From assembly GCA_026225945.1 (NCBI GenBank), contig JAMJFZ010002307.1:10281501-10345500 (forward strand): a stretch of 64,000 nt of DNA. The letters run 5' to 3'. The stretch is from Cricetomys ansorgei (taxonomy: Eukaryota > Chordata > Mammalia > Rodentia > Nesomyidae). The translations under genes and the position numbers were made by a program. Shown one piece after another: positions 60,780 through 64,000 of the stretch (position 1 is its first letter; each line of letters opens with the position of its first letter). A model generated the notes under the pieces. The model was given only the letters and a program-made list of their open reading frames with translations. It was not told the origin of the DNA and made no database searches.

Positions 60780-63698
60780 AGAAAGAAAGAAAGAAAGAAA
60801 GAAAGGAAAGTGAACACGTACTGAGAACTTATTGTCAGGCATATTATTACTCTGCTTCATCTTCTCCTGGCCCATTAGGTAGCAGGATTGGAATTCCACA
60901 TATGTGGCTACAGTTAAGACCCAAACTAATTGTAGACTTTAAGATCTTACCTCATCACATACCATAGAGTTATCAGTATTTCTACACGAAAGCGCAGGAA
61001 GAGGATATGGATGTTTTCTCAAGTCAGGGAAGAAAGAGTTGATAGGCAGAAATAAAATCACACAGCACTTTGGAGCTTCTCTGCCTGCAATGCGATCGTA
61101 TTTTATCACACACACTAAGCACCACACACAGGAAGCAGAGAGAGAAAACAGGAAGTAATGCCAAGCTTTAAGGGTATTTCACCCCCATATCCTGCATGCT
61201 GCCTTCTGATGGCTTGGATCTGCTTACAGCTGTACATGGGTGATATGTTCATTTGCCCCAGACTTGCTTCATGCTCCAGCAGCCCTCCTGTAGTCTTCTG
61301 AACCTCACACATAAAAATTCTTGTTAATCACAGTTGATATCTCAGCACCAACTGTCCAGAACTACGGATTCTTAACTTCAAATAGTAAATGGCCCTGATA
61401 GAGTCTTTAAGTGACTCGCCAACGTTCATCTAGAACTTCACAAGCCAGGCCTCCTTCATATCTATTTTCTCACAGTCTTATCTTCCAAGAATCCACAGAA
61501 CAGCTCACCAAGCTTTGAATACTCAATGGTTTTTCTGGCCCAAAATTCCAAAATCCTTCCACAATCATCCCAAAACCACACAGTCAGATCATTCACAGCA
61601 ATACCCCACTCCTTGTACCAATTTCTGTCTCAATCAGGGTTTCCATTGCTGTAATAAACATCACAACCAAAAACAACACGGGAGGTAAGAGTTTATTTGT
61701 CTCACACTTCCACATCGCTGTTCATCATTGAGGGAAGTCAGGATGGGAACTCTCTCAAACAGGGCAGGAACCTAGAGGCAGGAGTTGATGCAGAGGCCCT
61801 GGAGAGGTACTGCTTACTGACTTGCTCTCCATGGCTTGTTCAATCTGCTGTCTTATAGAACCCAGGACCACAGCCCAGGGGTGGTACCACCACAATGGGC
61901 TGTGCCCTCCCCTAACAATCATCAGTTAAGAAAATGTTCTACAGGCTTTCTTACAGTCAAATCTTATGAAGGCATTTTCTCAACCAGGGTTCCTTCCTCT
62001 CAGGTGATTCTAGTTTGTCAAGTTGATATAAAACTAACCAGCACAGCACCCCAAGTTTTTCTGAGAAGCAAATTGAAAGACATACCAGTCTTAGCTTTTT
62101 TTTTCCTGTGTTTAGACCAGAAGTCAGAGGCAGGAAAGCCAGGAGCTTTATCTAACCTGCAGTGGTATATCATGCATATGTATGCACGTACATGTGTGTG
62201 TTGCTCCATTTTAAATCAACTGTCAACATATAAGATCACAGAATAGCATATAAAAATCCACATATCAGGCTTCTTTTGAGAAATCAGCTGATGTGACAAT
62301 TCTAAGCCAAATCCATCTGATCCTGTCCTCTCATTTGCATCTTTGCTGGGCCTCTGGGCATAAAATTACAACTCAAATGCAGCCAGCTTTTGTAACATCC
62401 TTCTCCAAGAGCATCTGCTAGGAGGCAGCATAGGCCAAGGTTCCCAACAGGAGGAGAATGAGAGGGGCTGGAACAAAGAGAATTCTTGGTACTAGTATAA
62501 CCAAGAGAAGGAGGGAGGGAAGTCCAGAGCAGGTGTTAGACACCTGGGGGGAGGAGAAGGTGGTCAGAAGAAGCAAGGGCAAACCTATGGAGCGCATCAG
62601 GGGTCCATCCCGGCATGCTGTTGAGCACTCAATAGACACACACCCCTGGGAGAGCCTCTCAGCCTTTGGTGGTGGAAGGGACCGATGTGAAGTTCTCCAG
62701 CAATTGGTCTTTTCTCTGCCAGATTGACGATGACAGGAGGCGGGATACAATCCAGAGACTACGACAGTGCAAATATGACAAGAAGGTTAGTATAGTCCCC
62801 CACTGCCCGGAACCCTGTCTGGGGGTGTGCTGGCTGCTCTGACATGCAGTTGTCCTGGCCCCTGCTCTTGGCACTGCAATGGTAGAGGTATCCAGGTGGC
62901 TGTAAGAGACCCCTCAGAGTTTCACATGGAAAAAGTAGAGCTCTGCTTCAGGGTTACAAAAGGACATGGAAGAACAAAGGAAACACTCTCATGAGAAGTA
63001 GAGAACAGGAAGGAAAAGGAAATGTGAGAGATTCCAGTCAGCCTTTATCCTTTGGCTTGTTCCCAAGAATCCTATATGAGGGAAGGGCCATCCTTCCTTC
63101 CTTGTTTTTCCTTCCTTTTCTCTTTCCTTCCCAACTTCCCTCATTTTCTTCCTCTCTCCCTGCCTCCTTATCTCCCTCCCTCCTTCCTTCCCTCCCTTTT
63201 TCCCTCCTTCCCTCCATCCATCCATCTCTTCCTCCCTGCCTGCATCCATCCCTCCCTCCTTCCCTCCCTCTATCCTTCCATCTCTCCTTCCCTCCTTCCT
63301 TCCCTCCCTCTATCCTTCCATCTCTCCTTCCCTCCCTCCCTCTGTCCCTTCCTCCCCTCCTTCCATTTCCCCTGTCATTCTACAAGAAACGTTTGAACTC
63401 CAGCCTATCACTTCCCAACTACTAAGCATCATAGATGCGAGCCTTAGTGAACACTATGACTGCTCCAGAAAGTTTATGATGTAATGGGGCCTGCAAGCAA
63501 ACTCCTAGAGTATGCACATGATGAACTGTACCGCACTCTGCCTTCCTGTGGCTCGGTAGGTTGGAGACTATCCATGGAAAGACTTGTGCTGCAGCAATGC
63601 CTTCTGTCCCCATTTGATCTTGGCAGAAAGTGATTCTGAAAGACCTCAAGCACAGCGATGGCAACTTCACAGAGAAGCAGAAGATAGAATTGAACAAG
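24248..63698 (+). CDS. GUCY2C: Guanylate cyclase 2C, exons 1-14 (3' part outside window)
   Basis: Receptor guanylate cyclase of the intestinal brush border. It binds guanylin, uroguanylin and bacterial heat-stable enterotoxin and makes cGMP, driving chloride and bicarbonate secretion. Fourteen exons join in frame over 535 codons, without stop or frameshift and with GT/AG junctions throughout; numbering runs parallel to human. Residues 1 to about 22 are the signal peptide, about 23-430 the ligand-binding domain, 431-454 the transmembrane helix, 455-490 the juxtamembrane part, and from about 490 the kinase-homology domain, including Lys516 of the ATP-binding motif VILKDLK. The rest of that domain, the linker helix and the catalytic cyclase domain lie beyond 64000. 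Coding exons: 24248-24464, 31975-32087, 35706-35770, 38645-38860, 40395-40516, 41958-42054, 44134-44251, 46827-46962, 48847-48932, 51664-51775, 56471-56552, 59722-59827, 62723-62785, 63627-63698. Identification is firm; the protein looks closest to rodent orthologues. Confidence 0.97.
25950..26165 (+). repeat. MIR SINE
   Basis: MIR core pattern: 'atgacctgaagcaagtgtct', 'ttggtttcctcacctataaa', 'gtactcagcaaatg'. An old mammalian-wide repeat. Confidence 0.6.
26222..26370 (+). repeat. B1 SINE
   Basis: Pattern 'ggcggtggtggtgcacgcc', 'tttaatcccagcactcca', 'gttctaggacagccagagc', 'ggggaaaccctgtctcaa'. A (GA)n run follows. Confidence 0.93.
26370..26432. repeat. (GA)n repeat after B1 tail
   Basis: AGAGAGAC/GAGAGGCAGAG-type purine repeat grown from the A-rich tail of the B1. 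Confidence 0.9.
27258..27646 (+). repeat. Rodent interspersed repeat, family A copy 2
   Basis: Landmarks 'aactgctgtgataaacacc', 'aaagcaactcagggagga', 'tgctgcttactggcttgct', 'agaacccaggaccaccagcc' and 'cataaaactagcccggaca'. Confidence 0.75.
28985..29208 (-). repeat. B2 SINE, antisense
   Basis: Pattern 'aaagatttttatttttata', 'ggtcagaagaggacatgga', 'aatggttgtgggcttccctg', 'tgctgagtcatctctccagt'. Confidence 0.93.
29265..29442 (+). repeat. B3-type SINE
   Basis: Pattern 'ggcaagatggctcagccat', 'cctgccaccaagcctgaaga', 'cctgagttcaaacctcagga', with a CACACATATACA and AAATAAATAAATA tail. Confidence 0.75.
29850..29965 (-). repeat. MIR SINE fragment, antisense
   Basis: Pattern 'gagtaaggaaactcaagtca', 'caatggttatgcaagaacac', resembling the antisense MIR core. 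Confidence 0.4.
30243..30385 (+). repeat. B2 SINE, truncated
   Basis: Pattern 'ctggtgagattaccgagcc', 'attaagagcatttgctgttc', 'agcagctcacaactatcag', 'tgccctcttgtgacctctg'. Confidence 0.75.
30640..30705 (-). repeat. Old B1-like fragment, antisense
   Basis: Pattern 'tctcacatagcccaggttga', 'actccagatcctcctgcctc', 'tctgagtgctaggttt'. Confidence 0.55.
31183..31290. repeat. Purine-rich (GA)n repeat
   Basis: About 100 bp of GAGAGAGA with GGGG and AAAG interruptions, all purine on the + strand. Confidence 0.9.
31332..31870 (+). repeat. Rodent interspersed repeat (unnamed), next to exon 2
   Basis: Begins 'gtgttcatcagggttctcta' and contains 'gagtggttcacaggctgtgg', 'gatgtctcagcagtccca', 'gaaggtgtggcccagattta' and 'agttaagttgactac'. 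This is a common rodent repeat; I cannot name it. It ends about 100 bp before exon 2. Confidence 0.6.
31975..32087 (+). CDS. GUCY2C: GUCY2C exon 2
   Basis: Encodes the rest of Gly73 to Thr110. It carries the conserved glycosylation sites Asn75 (NVT) and Asn79 (NAT) and Cys95 and Cys100 of the [15 protein letters not shown] motif. Acceptor ACAG, donor ACA|GTAAGT; it ends in phase 0. Confidence 0.96.
32440..33074 (+). mobile_element. L1 fragment, ORF2 region (part 1)
   Basis: Sense-strand remnant of L1 ORF2; the segment [14 protein letters not shown] at 32830-32870 is the reverse-transcriptase region around its conserved GPDGF motif. It has several stops and frame breaks, so it cannot be active. 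Confidence 0.85.
33075..33402 (+). repeat. B4 SINE inserted in L1
   Basis: ID-like left part ('gaggggatagctcggtcac', 'cctgagtttgatccctag') and B1-like right part ('agcctagaggaacgaatga', 'actccaggttcagtgaaa'). It ends with a GA run and interrupts the L1. Confidence 0.8.
33443..33628. mobile_element. URR1-type non-autonomous hAT transposon
   Basis: The terminal inverted repeats are CAGCAGTTCTCAACCTGTGG on the left and, read on the - strand from the right end, CAGTGGTTCTCAACCTTC. They are flanked by 8-bp duplications TTCTAGAG (33435-33442) and TTCTAAAG (33629-33636), with one mismatch. Length 186 bp with no coding. An 8-bp duplication is diagnostic of hAT elements. Confidence 0.85.
33640..35235 (+). 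mobile_element. L1 fragment, ORF2 region (part 2)
   Basis: Continues the L1 after the insertions, with ORF2-like stretches such as 'ataaatggactcaaggacag', 'gcctttgacaaaatccaaca', 'gtgctggaggtatcaccata' and 'gatggtgctgggtaaattgg'. Frames are broken. It contains an (AT)n at 33831-33866 and an A run at 34818-34841. Confidence 0.85.
33831..33866. repeat. (AT)n microsatellite
   Basis: Eighteen uninterrupted AT units inside the L1 fragment. Confidence 0.97.
35706..35770 (+). CDS. GUCY2C: GUCY2C exon 3
   Basis: Encodes Arg111 to the first two bases of Tyr132, with Cys117 and Cys124 in [16 protein letters not shown]. The first residues read R-N-H-S, giving a glycosylation site (Asn112) that I do not recall from human or rat. 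Acceptor CCACAG, donor TA|GTAAGT. Confidence 0.95.
36427..36826 (+). repeat. Rodent interspersed repeat, family A copy 3
   Basis: The best-preserved copy: starts 'gttattattgctgtgatgaa', includes 'aagcaatttggggaggacag', 'cttgctcagcctgctttct', 'aatgccctacaggccctccc', and ends 'acaaaactagtcagcacagg'. Confidence 0.8.
37915..38300 (+). repeat. Rodent interspersed repeat, family A copy 4
   Basis: Landmarks 'gggtttatttcagcttaca', 'aggagctgatgcagaggcc', 'cggcctgctttcttatacaa' and 'cagcttgtgccaagttgatg', followed by an A run. Confidence 0.8.
38298..38322. repeat. Poly(A) run
   Basis: Run of about 24 A after family A copy 4, about 320 bp before exon 4. Confidence 0.9.
38645..38860 (+). CDS. GUCY2C: GUCY2C exon 4
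   Basis: Encodes the end of Tyr132 to the first two bases of Trp204. Contains the conserved block [20 protein letters not shown], Cys151 and Cys202, and glycosylation sites Asn188 (NSS) and Asn195 (NGS). Residue 136 is Lys (LDTKL), where human and rat have Glu. Donor TG|GTAAGG. Confidence 0.96.
39066..39395 (-). mobile_element. Solo LTR, family Y copy 2
   Basis: On the + strand it starts TGTAGTAGTCTACC and ends AATTTCTACA, flanked by ATTCTC and ACTCTC, a 6-bp duplication with one mismatch. It aligns with the LTR at 19641-19975. No viral coding sequence. Confidence 0.8.
39610..39832 (+). repeat. B3 SINE
   Basis: Pattern 'tgcaagatggctcagtacg', 'gcaattgctgccaaactca', 'gacctgactttgatccctgg', with a CA-rich and AAATAAATAAAAC tail. 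Confidence 0.85.
40395..40516 (+). CDS. GUCY2C: GUCY2C exon 5
   Basis: Encodes the end of Trp204 to the first base of Val245: [16 protein letters not shown] and then the charged segment ending NRKSN. Acceptor CTCCAG, donor AACG|GTAAGA. Confidence 0.96.
41604..41735 (+). repeat. B1-like SINE
   Basis: Pattern 'ttaatctcagcatttgggag', 'gtgaggccagcctggtctag', 'agtgagaccctgtctctaaa'. Confidence 0.8.
41757..41848. repeat. (GGAA)n repeat
   Basis: About 90 bp of GGAA/GGGA tetramers, all purine on the + strand, about 110 bp upstream of exon 6. Confidence 0.95.
41958..42054 (+). CDS. GUCY2C: GUCY2C exon 6
   Basis: Encodes the end of Val245 to two bases of Ser277: [10 protein letters not shown], then [12 protein letters not shown]. 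Asn257-Val-Thr is a possible new glycosylation site. Acceptor TTCCAG; the donor is AG|GTCGGT, a weak site because +3 and +4 are C and G. Confidence 0.94.
42055..44133 (+). other. GUCY2C intron 6
   Basis: 2.1 kb, phase 2. It stays open in the exon 6 frame for about 67 codons, up to the stop at 42254-42256. It holds a (GA)n and CA-rich runs (43550-43628); otherwise nothing recognised. Confidence 0.85.
42543..42582. repeat. (GA)n microsatellite
   Basis: Twenty uninterrupted GA units. Confidence 0.97.
44134..44251 (+). CDS. GUCY2C: GUCY2C exon 7
   Basis: Encodes the end of Ser277 to Pro316: [20 protein letters not shown] and a Ser/Thr-rich loop with the glycosylation site Asn307 (NTS). The Asn284 site of human and rat is Asp here, and the site near 313 is absent. 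Acceptor TTTAG, donor CCG|GTAAGT. Confidence 0.96.
44458..44768 (-). repeat. B2 SINE, antisense, with GA expansion
   Basis: 'ttatttgcttatttgtttat' and 'gctggagttataggcagttg', 'gggaactgaacccacgtcct', 'gaggaatctctccagccc' are antisense B2. They are split by a purine-rich GA expansion at 44500-44608. Confidence 0.8.
44778..45018 (-). repeat. B4 SINE, antisense
   Basis: A B1-like part ('ttgagacagacttcctaggt', 'aaggattacagatgtgcgtc') is followed by an antisense ID-like part ('gatctgaactcaggttctca', 'agtgctttactgaaggagcc'). Confidence 0.7.
45858..46020 (+). repeat. B3 SINE
   Basis: Pattern 'gggctggtcacatggctcag', 'gaggctttagtcctggaag', 'caccctctgaataccacatg', with AAATAAATAAACC tail. Confidence 0.75.
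46827..46962 (+). CDS. GUCY2C: GUCY2C exon 8
   Basis: Encodes Ala317 to the first base of Gly362: [20 protein letters not shown] and [11 protein letters not shown]. Asn357 (NLT) is conserved. The human Asn345 site is Ala here, with a substitute Asn347-Ser-Ser two residues later. Acceptor TTCAG, donor CAAG|GTACTA. Confidence 0.96.
47579..47622. repeat. (CA)n microsatellite
   Basis: About 22 CA units. Confidence 0.97.
47975..48195 (+). repeat. MIR SINE
   Basis: Pattern 'gttctagcttagtcactttt', 'cctgagaaagtttcttaata', 'cacagagttggcgtctagta', 'aacatgaaataagtgtta'. Confidence 0.55.
48200..48388 (-). repeat. B3 SINE, antisense
   Basis: Pattern 'agaggccagaggatatcttg', 'gggagttggttctctccttc', 'ggggatcaaattcaggccct', 'agctgaaccatctctgccg'. 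Confidence 0.9.
48847..48932 (+). CDS. GUCY2C: GUCY2C exon 9
   Basis: Encodes the end of Gly362 to Lys390: [14 protein letters not shown] and then [13 protein letters not shown], leading into the membrane-proximal ligand-binding segment. Residue 380 is Cys, where rat has Ser and human Val by my recollection. Acceptor CCGTAG, donor AAA|GTATGT. Confidence 0.96.
49137..49207. repeat. (TG)n(GA)n compound microsatellite
   Basis: A TG run followed by GAGAGC/GAGACA purine units. Confidence 0.95.
49447..49738 (-). repeat. Rodent repeat family A copy 5, first half
   Basis: Antisense family A: 'ctggctagtttttacagcaa', 'aaacatcaattaagaaaatg', 'ctcctgccctgtttgagttc'. It resumes after the inserted block at about 50055. 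Confidence 0.75.
49739..50050 (-). mobile_element. LTR-like insertion inside family A repeat
   Basis: The block of about 310 bp starts TGTTGTAAGGG and ends TACGCAACA. On the - strand it has an AATAAATCTCTC polyadenylation-like signal. It splits the family A copy, which proves insertion. The target duplication is not clear and I do not recognise the family. Confidence 0.55.
50055..50162 (-). repeat. Rodent repeat family A copy 5, second half
   Basis: Continues the antisense copy: 'ccatgacttccttcagtgat', 'aaataaaccctttcctccc', 'gtcatggtatttcatcacgg', 'aatagtaaccctaactagaa'. Confidence 0.7.
50612..50795 (+). repeat. B3 SINE
   Basis: Pattern 'gaccagtgagatggttcagt', 'aacgacctgagttcgatccc', 'ttccctgacctccacatgca', with AAATAAATAAATG tail. 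Confidence 0.9.
51408..51522 (+). repeat. Old B1-like SINE
   Basis: Pattern 'ctcacatctgtaatcccag', 'gagaagctgaggcaggagga', 'gactggactacaacatcgag', followed by a (CA)n. Confidence 0.75.
51523..51569. repeat. (CA)n microsatellite
   Basis: About 23 CA units, 95 bp upstream of exon 10. Confidence 0.97.
51664..51775 (+). CDS. GUCY2C: GUCY2C exon 10
   Basis: Encodes Tyr391 to the first base of Gly428: [16 protein letters not shown], then [16 protein letters not shown]. Asn402 (NKT), a site important for receptor folding in human, is kept. The start reads YEK where human and rat have YKV. Acceptor GCAATAG, donor CTGG|GTAAGA. Confidence 0.96.
52762..52822. repeat. (TTCC)n/(CT)n pyrimidine repeat
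   Basis: TTCC tetramers passing into CTCT, directly before an antisense B1. Confidence 0.9.
52826..52967 (-). repeat. B1 SINE, antisense, full length
   Basis: Pattern 'gagacagggtttctctgttg', 'actctgtagaccaggatggc', 'agagatccacctgcctctg', 'atgccaccaccacctggct'. Confidence 0.95.
53372..53468. repeat. (CT)n(CA)n compound microsatellite
   Basis: A CT run with one CCTTCTCC interruption, then about a dozen CA units. Confidence 0.97.
53468..53745 (+). repeat. B4 SINE
   Basis: Pattern 'caggggagattgctcaatgg', 'cagatgccagggactcacag', 'gagctccagattcaatgaga', 'aactctgacctgcacatggg', with an A24 run inside (53547-53570). Confidence 0.75.
53922..54074 (+). repeat. B1 SINE
   Basis: Pattern 'agcaatggtgcacaccttt', 'aatcccagcacttgggagtc', 'gttccaggacagccagagct', 'agagaaaccctgtcttgaaa'. 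Confidence 0.93.
54075..54143. repeat. (GATA)n microsatellite
   Basis: About 17 uninterrupted GATA units grown from the B1 tail. Confidence 0.97.
54500..54650 (+). repeat. Old B1-like SINE
   Basis: Pattern 'ccagatgccgtggctcacac', 'gaagactgaagcaggattgc', 'gttctaggatagctgggact'. Confidence 0.7.
54941..55092 (-). mobile_element. LTR family Y copy 3, truncated
   Basis: Starts TGTAGTTGTACACTGCTGTG and shares 'gccagacctcagcagaga' and 'cagtggaaccccgagtgtc' with the LTRs at 19641 and 39066. It breaks off after 'gtgtttttatcaa'. Confidence 0.75.
55816..55986 (+). repeat. B1 SINE
   Basis: Pattern 'gtaggtggtggtgcatgcct', 'aggcagaggcaggtagatca', 'cctggtctacagagtgagtt', with AAATAAAATAAAA tail. Confidence 0.95.
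56125..56222 (+). repeat. Old B1-like SINE
   Basis: Pattern 'ctgtacctgttggtgtatac', 'gcacacaggaggatcatgaa', 'accctgagctacacagcaag'. Confidence 0.6.
56471..56552 (+). CDS. GUCY2C: GUCY2C exon 11 (transmembrane helix)
   Basis: Encodes the end of Gly428 to two bases of Arg455. Residues about 431-454 form one hydrophobic helix ([18 protein letters not shown] and onward), and a basic stop-transfer segment follows in exon 12. Acceptor CCACAG, donor AG|GTACCT. Confidence 0.97.
56955..57062 (+). repeat. Old B1-like SINE
   Basis: Pattern 'agttgaggtggcccacgcct', 'ggctgaggcaggagaatgta', with a CAAACAAACAAA tail. Confidence 0.65.
58462..58763 (+). repeat. B4 SINE
   Basis: Pattern 'aaggggctggggagatggct', 'gaagacctgagttcacatcc', 'gtgcatctgtgatcccagca', 'gtggtcctctgatctccaca', followed by (CA)n. 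Confidence 0.85.
58764..58811. repeat. (CA)n microsatellite
   Basis: About 23 CA units with one CG. Confidence 0.97.
59195..59302 (-). repeat. Old B1-like SINE, antisense
   Basis: Pattern 'catgtagctcagactggcct', 'ctaatcttcctgcctctgcc', 'tcccaaatgctgggttccgg'. Confidence 0.65.
59722..59827 (+). CDS. GUCY2C: GUCY2C exon 12 (juxtamembrane)
   Basis: Encodes the end of Arg455 to Lys490: the basic stop-transfer [17 protein letters not shown] and the conserved [17 protein letters not shown]. Acceptor TTTTACAG, donor AAG|GTAAGG. Confidence 0.97.
60608..60807. repeat. (GATA)n(GAAA)n compound repeat
   Basis: Imperfect GATAGATA/GATGATAG units (60608-60735), then GAAA units (60736-60807). Confidence 0.95.
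61632..62046 (+). repeat. Rodent interspersed repeat, family A copy 6
   Basis: Landmarks 'gggtttccattgctgtaata', 'catcattgagggaagtcagg', 'tcttatagaacccaggacca', and the end 'ataaaactaaccagcacag'. Confidence 0.8.
62723..62785 (+). CDS. GUCY2C: GUCY2C exon 13
   Basis: Encodes residues 491-511, [20 protein letters not shown] followed by Lys511, nearly identical to human. It leads into the kinase-homology domain. Acceptor TGCCAG, donor AAG|GTTAGT. Confidence 0.97.
62786..63626 (+). other. GUCY2C intron 13
   Basis: 0.84 kb, phase 0. About a third of it is a pyrimidine repeat (63083-63372); the rest shows nothing recognised. Confidence 0.85.
63083..63372. repeat. (CCTT)n/(CCCT)n polypyrimidine tract
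   Basis: About 290 bp, mostly pyrimidine, of TCCC/TTCC units with CCATCCAT interruptions. It ends about 255 bp before exon 14. No coding, despite open frames on both strands. Confidence 0.95.
63627..63698 (+). CDS. GUCY2C: GUCY2C exon 14 (last in window)
   Basis: Encodes residues 512-535 of the kinase-homology domain: [20 protein letters not shown] and then ELNK. Lys516 is the conserved ATP-contacting lysine. Acceptor TTGGCAG, donor AAG|GTATGC; ends in phase 0. The next exon is outside the window. Confidence 0.97.
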
Positions 63699-63862
63699 GT
63701 ATGCACCCTGTGTGTCAAGATCTTCAGAATCAGCTTCATCCCCCCTCGCCCCGCCCCCAACATTGGCATCCCCAGGGGTGCCGCTGCTGACAGAGAATCC
63801 CCCAGGCAAAGGAAAGGGCTGGTTGGCTTCCTGTTGACAATCTACACCACCACCATCCCCAT

Positions 63863-63951
63863 GCCCCCCCACCCCCCCCCCCCACCCCCCCACCCCCCCC
63901 CCCCCCCCCCACCCCCCCACCCCCCCCAACACACACACACACACACACACC
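63863..63951. repeat. Poly(C)/CA tract with G-quadruplex potential
   Basis: Runs of 6 to 18 C separated by single A (63863-63928), then (CA)n. The - strand therefore has many long G tracts. It lies 165 bp after exon 14, in intron 14. Run lengths here may be unreliable. Confidence 0.9.
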
Positions 63952-64000
63952 CCCACCCCGCCACCGCCACCCCATCCACTCCTTGTGGATTTGCTTTGTA

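Larger units (their letters stand above)
59828..62722 (+). other. GUCY2C intron 12
   Basis: 2.9 kb, phase 0. It holds the GATA/GAAA tract and a family A repeat. 59828-60605, 60810-61630 and 62050-62722 show nothing recognised. Confidence 0.85.

Noticed and set aside
62991..63425. 144-codon open frame in intron 13
   Set aside because: Low-complexity Pro/Ser/Leu translation of the pyrimidine repeat.

Overview
The window is muroid rodent genomic DNA. The evidence is a dense mix of B1, B2/B3, ID and B4 SINEs, L1 fragments, rodent LTRs and simple repeats, together with intron-split coding sequence. The B1 copies carry the segment 'ctctgttgtaaccctggctg' and read 'actctgtagaccaggctggcc'. That differs slightly from the mouse consensus I remember, so another muroid is possible, but I cannot fix the species.

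Two protein-coding genes are supported, both on the + strand. (1) An intronless replication-type histone H4 gene lies at 1855-2166. It has an H4-type promoter (HINFP-like site, TATA box), the 3' histone stem-loop and a purine-rich downstream element. (2) Exons 1-14 of GUCY2C (guanylate cyclase C, receptor for guanylin, uroguanylin and bacterial heat-stable enterotoxin) run from 24248 to 63698. All splice junctions keep frame and add up to 535 codons: signal peptide, whole extracellular domain, transmembrane helix, juxtamembrane segment and the start of the kinase-homology domain. The remaining exons lie beyond the right edge. An isolated H4 gene upstream of GUCY2C in the same orientation matches the mammalian H4C16-GUCY2C neighbourhood (human 12p, mouse chromosome 6).

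Layout: 1-2.8 kb, H4 gene and CpG-rich flank; 2.8-23.8 kb, intergenic DNA dominated by retroelements, including an inverted pair of solo LTRs around a CA-rich minisatellite (8.9-10 kb), a third LTR of that family (10.9-11.4 kb) and a small CpG cluster at 12.8-13.1 kb; 23.8-24.25 kb, GUCY2C promoter and 5' leader with CDX2-like and HNF4-like sites and a five-codon upstream ORF; 24.25-64 kb, GUCY2C exons separated by repeat-filled introns, with an L1 fragment carrying B4 and hAT insertions in intron 2.

I found no evidence of a new biological system. The observations most worth a second look are the changed N-glycosylation sites and ligand-proximal residues of GUCY2C, its strong-context upstream ORF, the inverted LTR/minisatellite structure, and the isolated CpG cluster with a TCTCGCGAGA-like motif.
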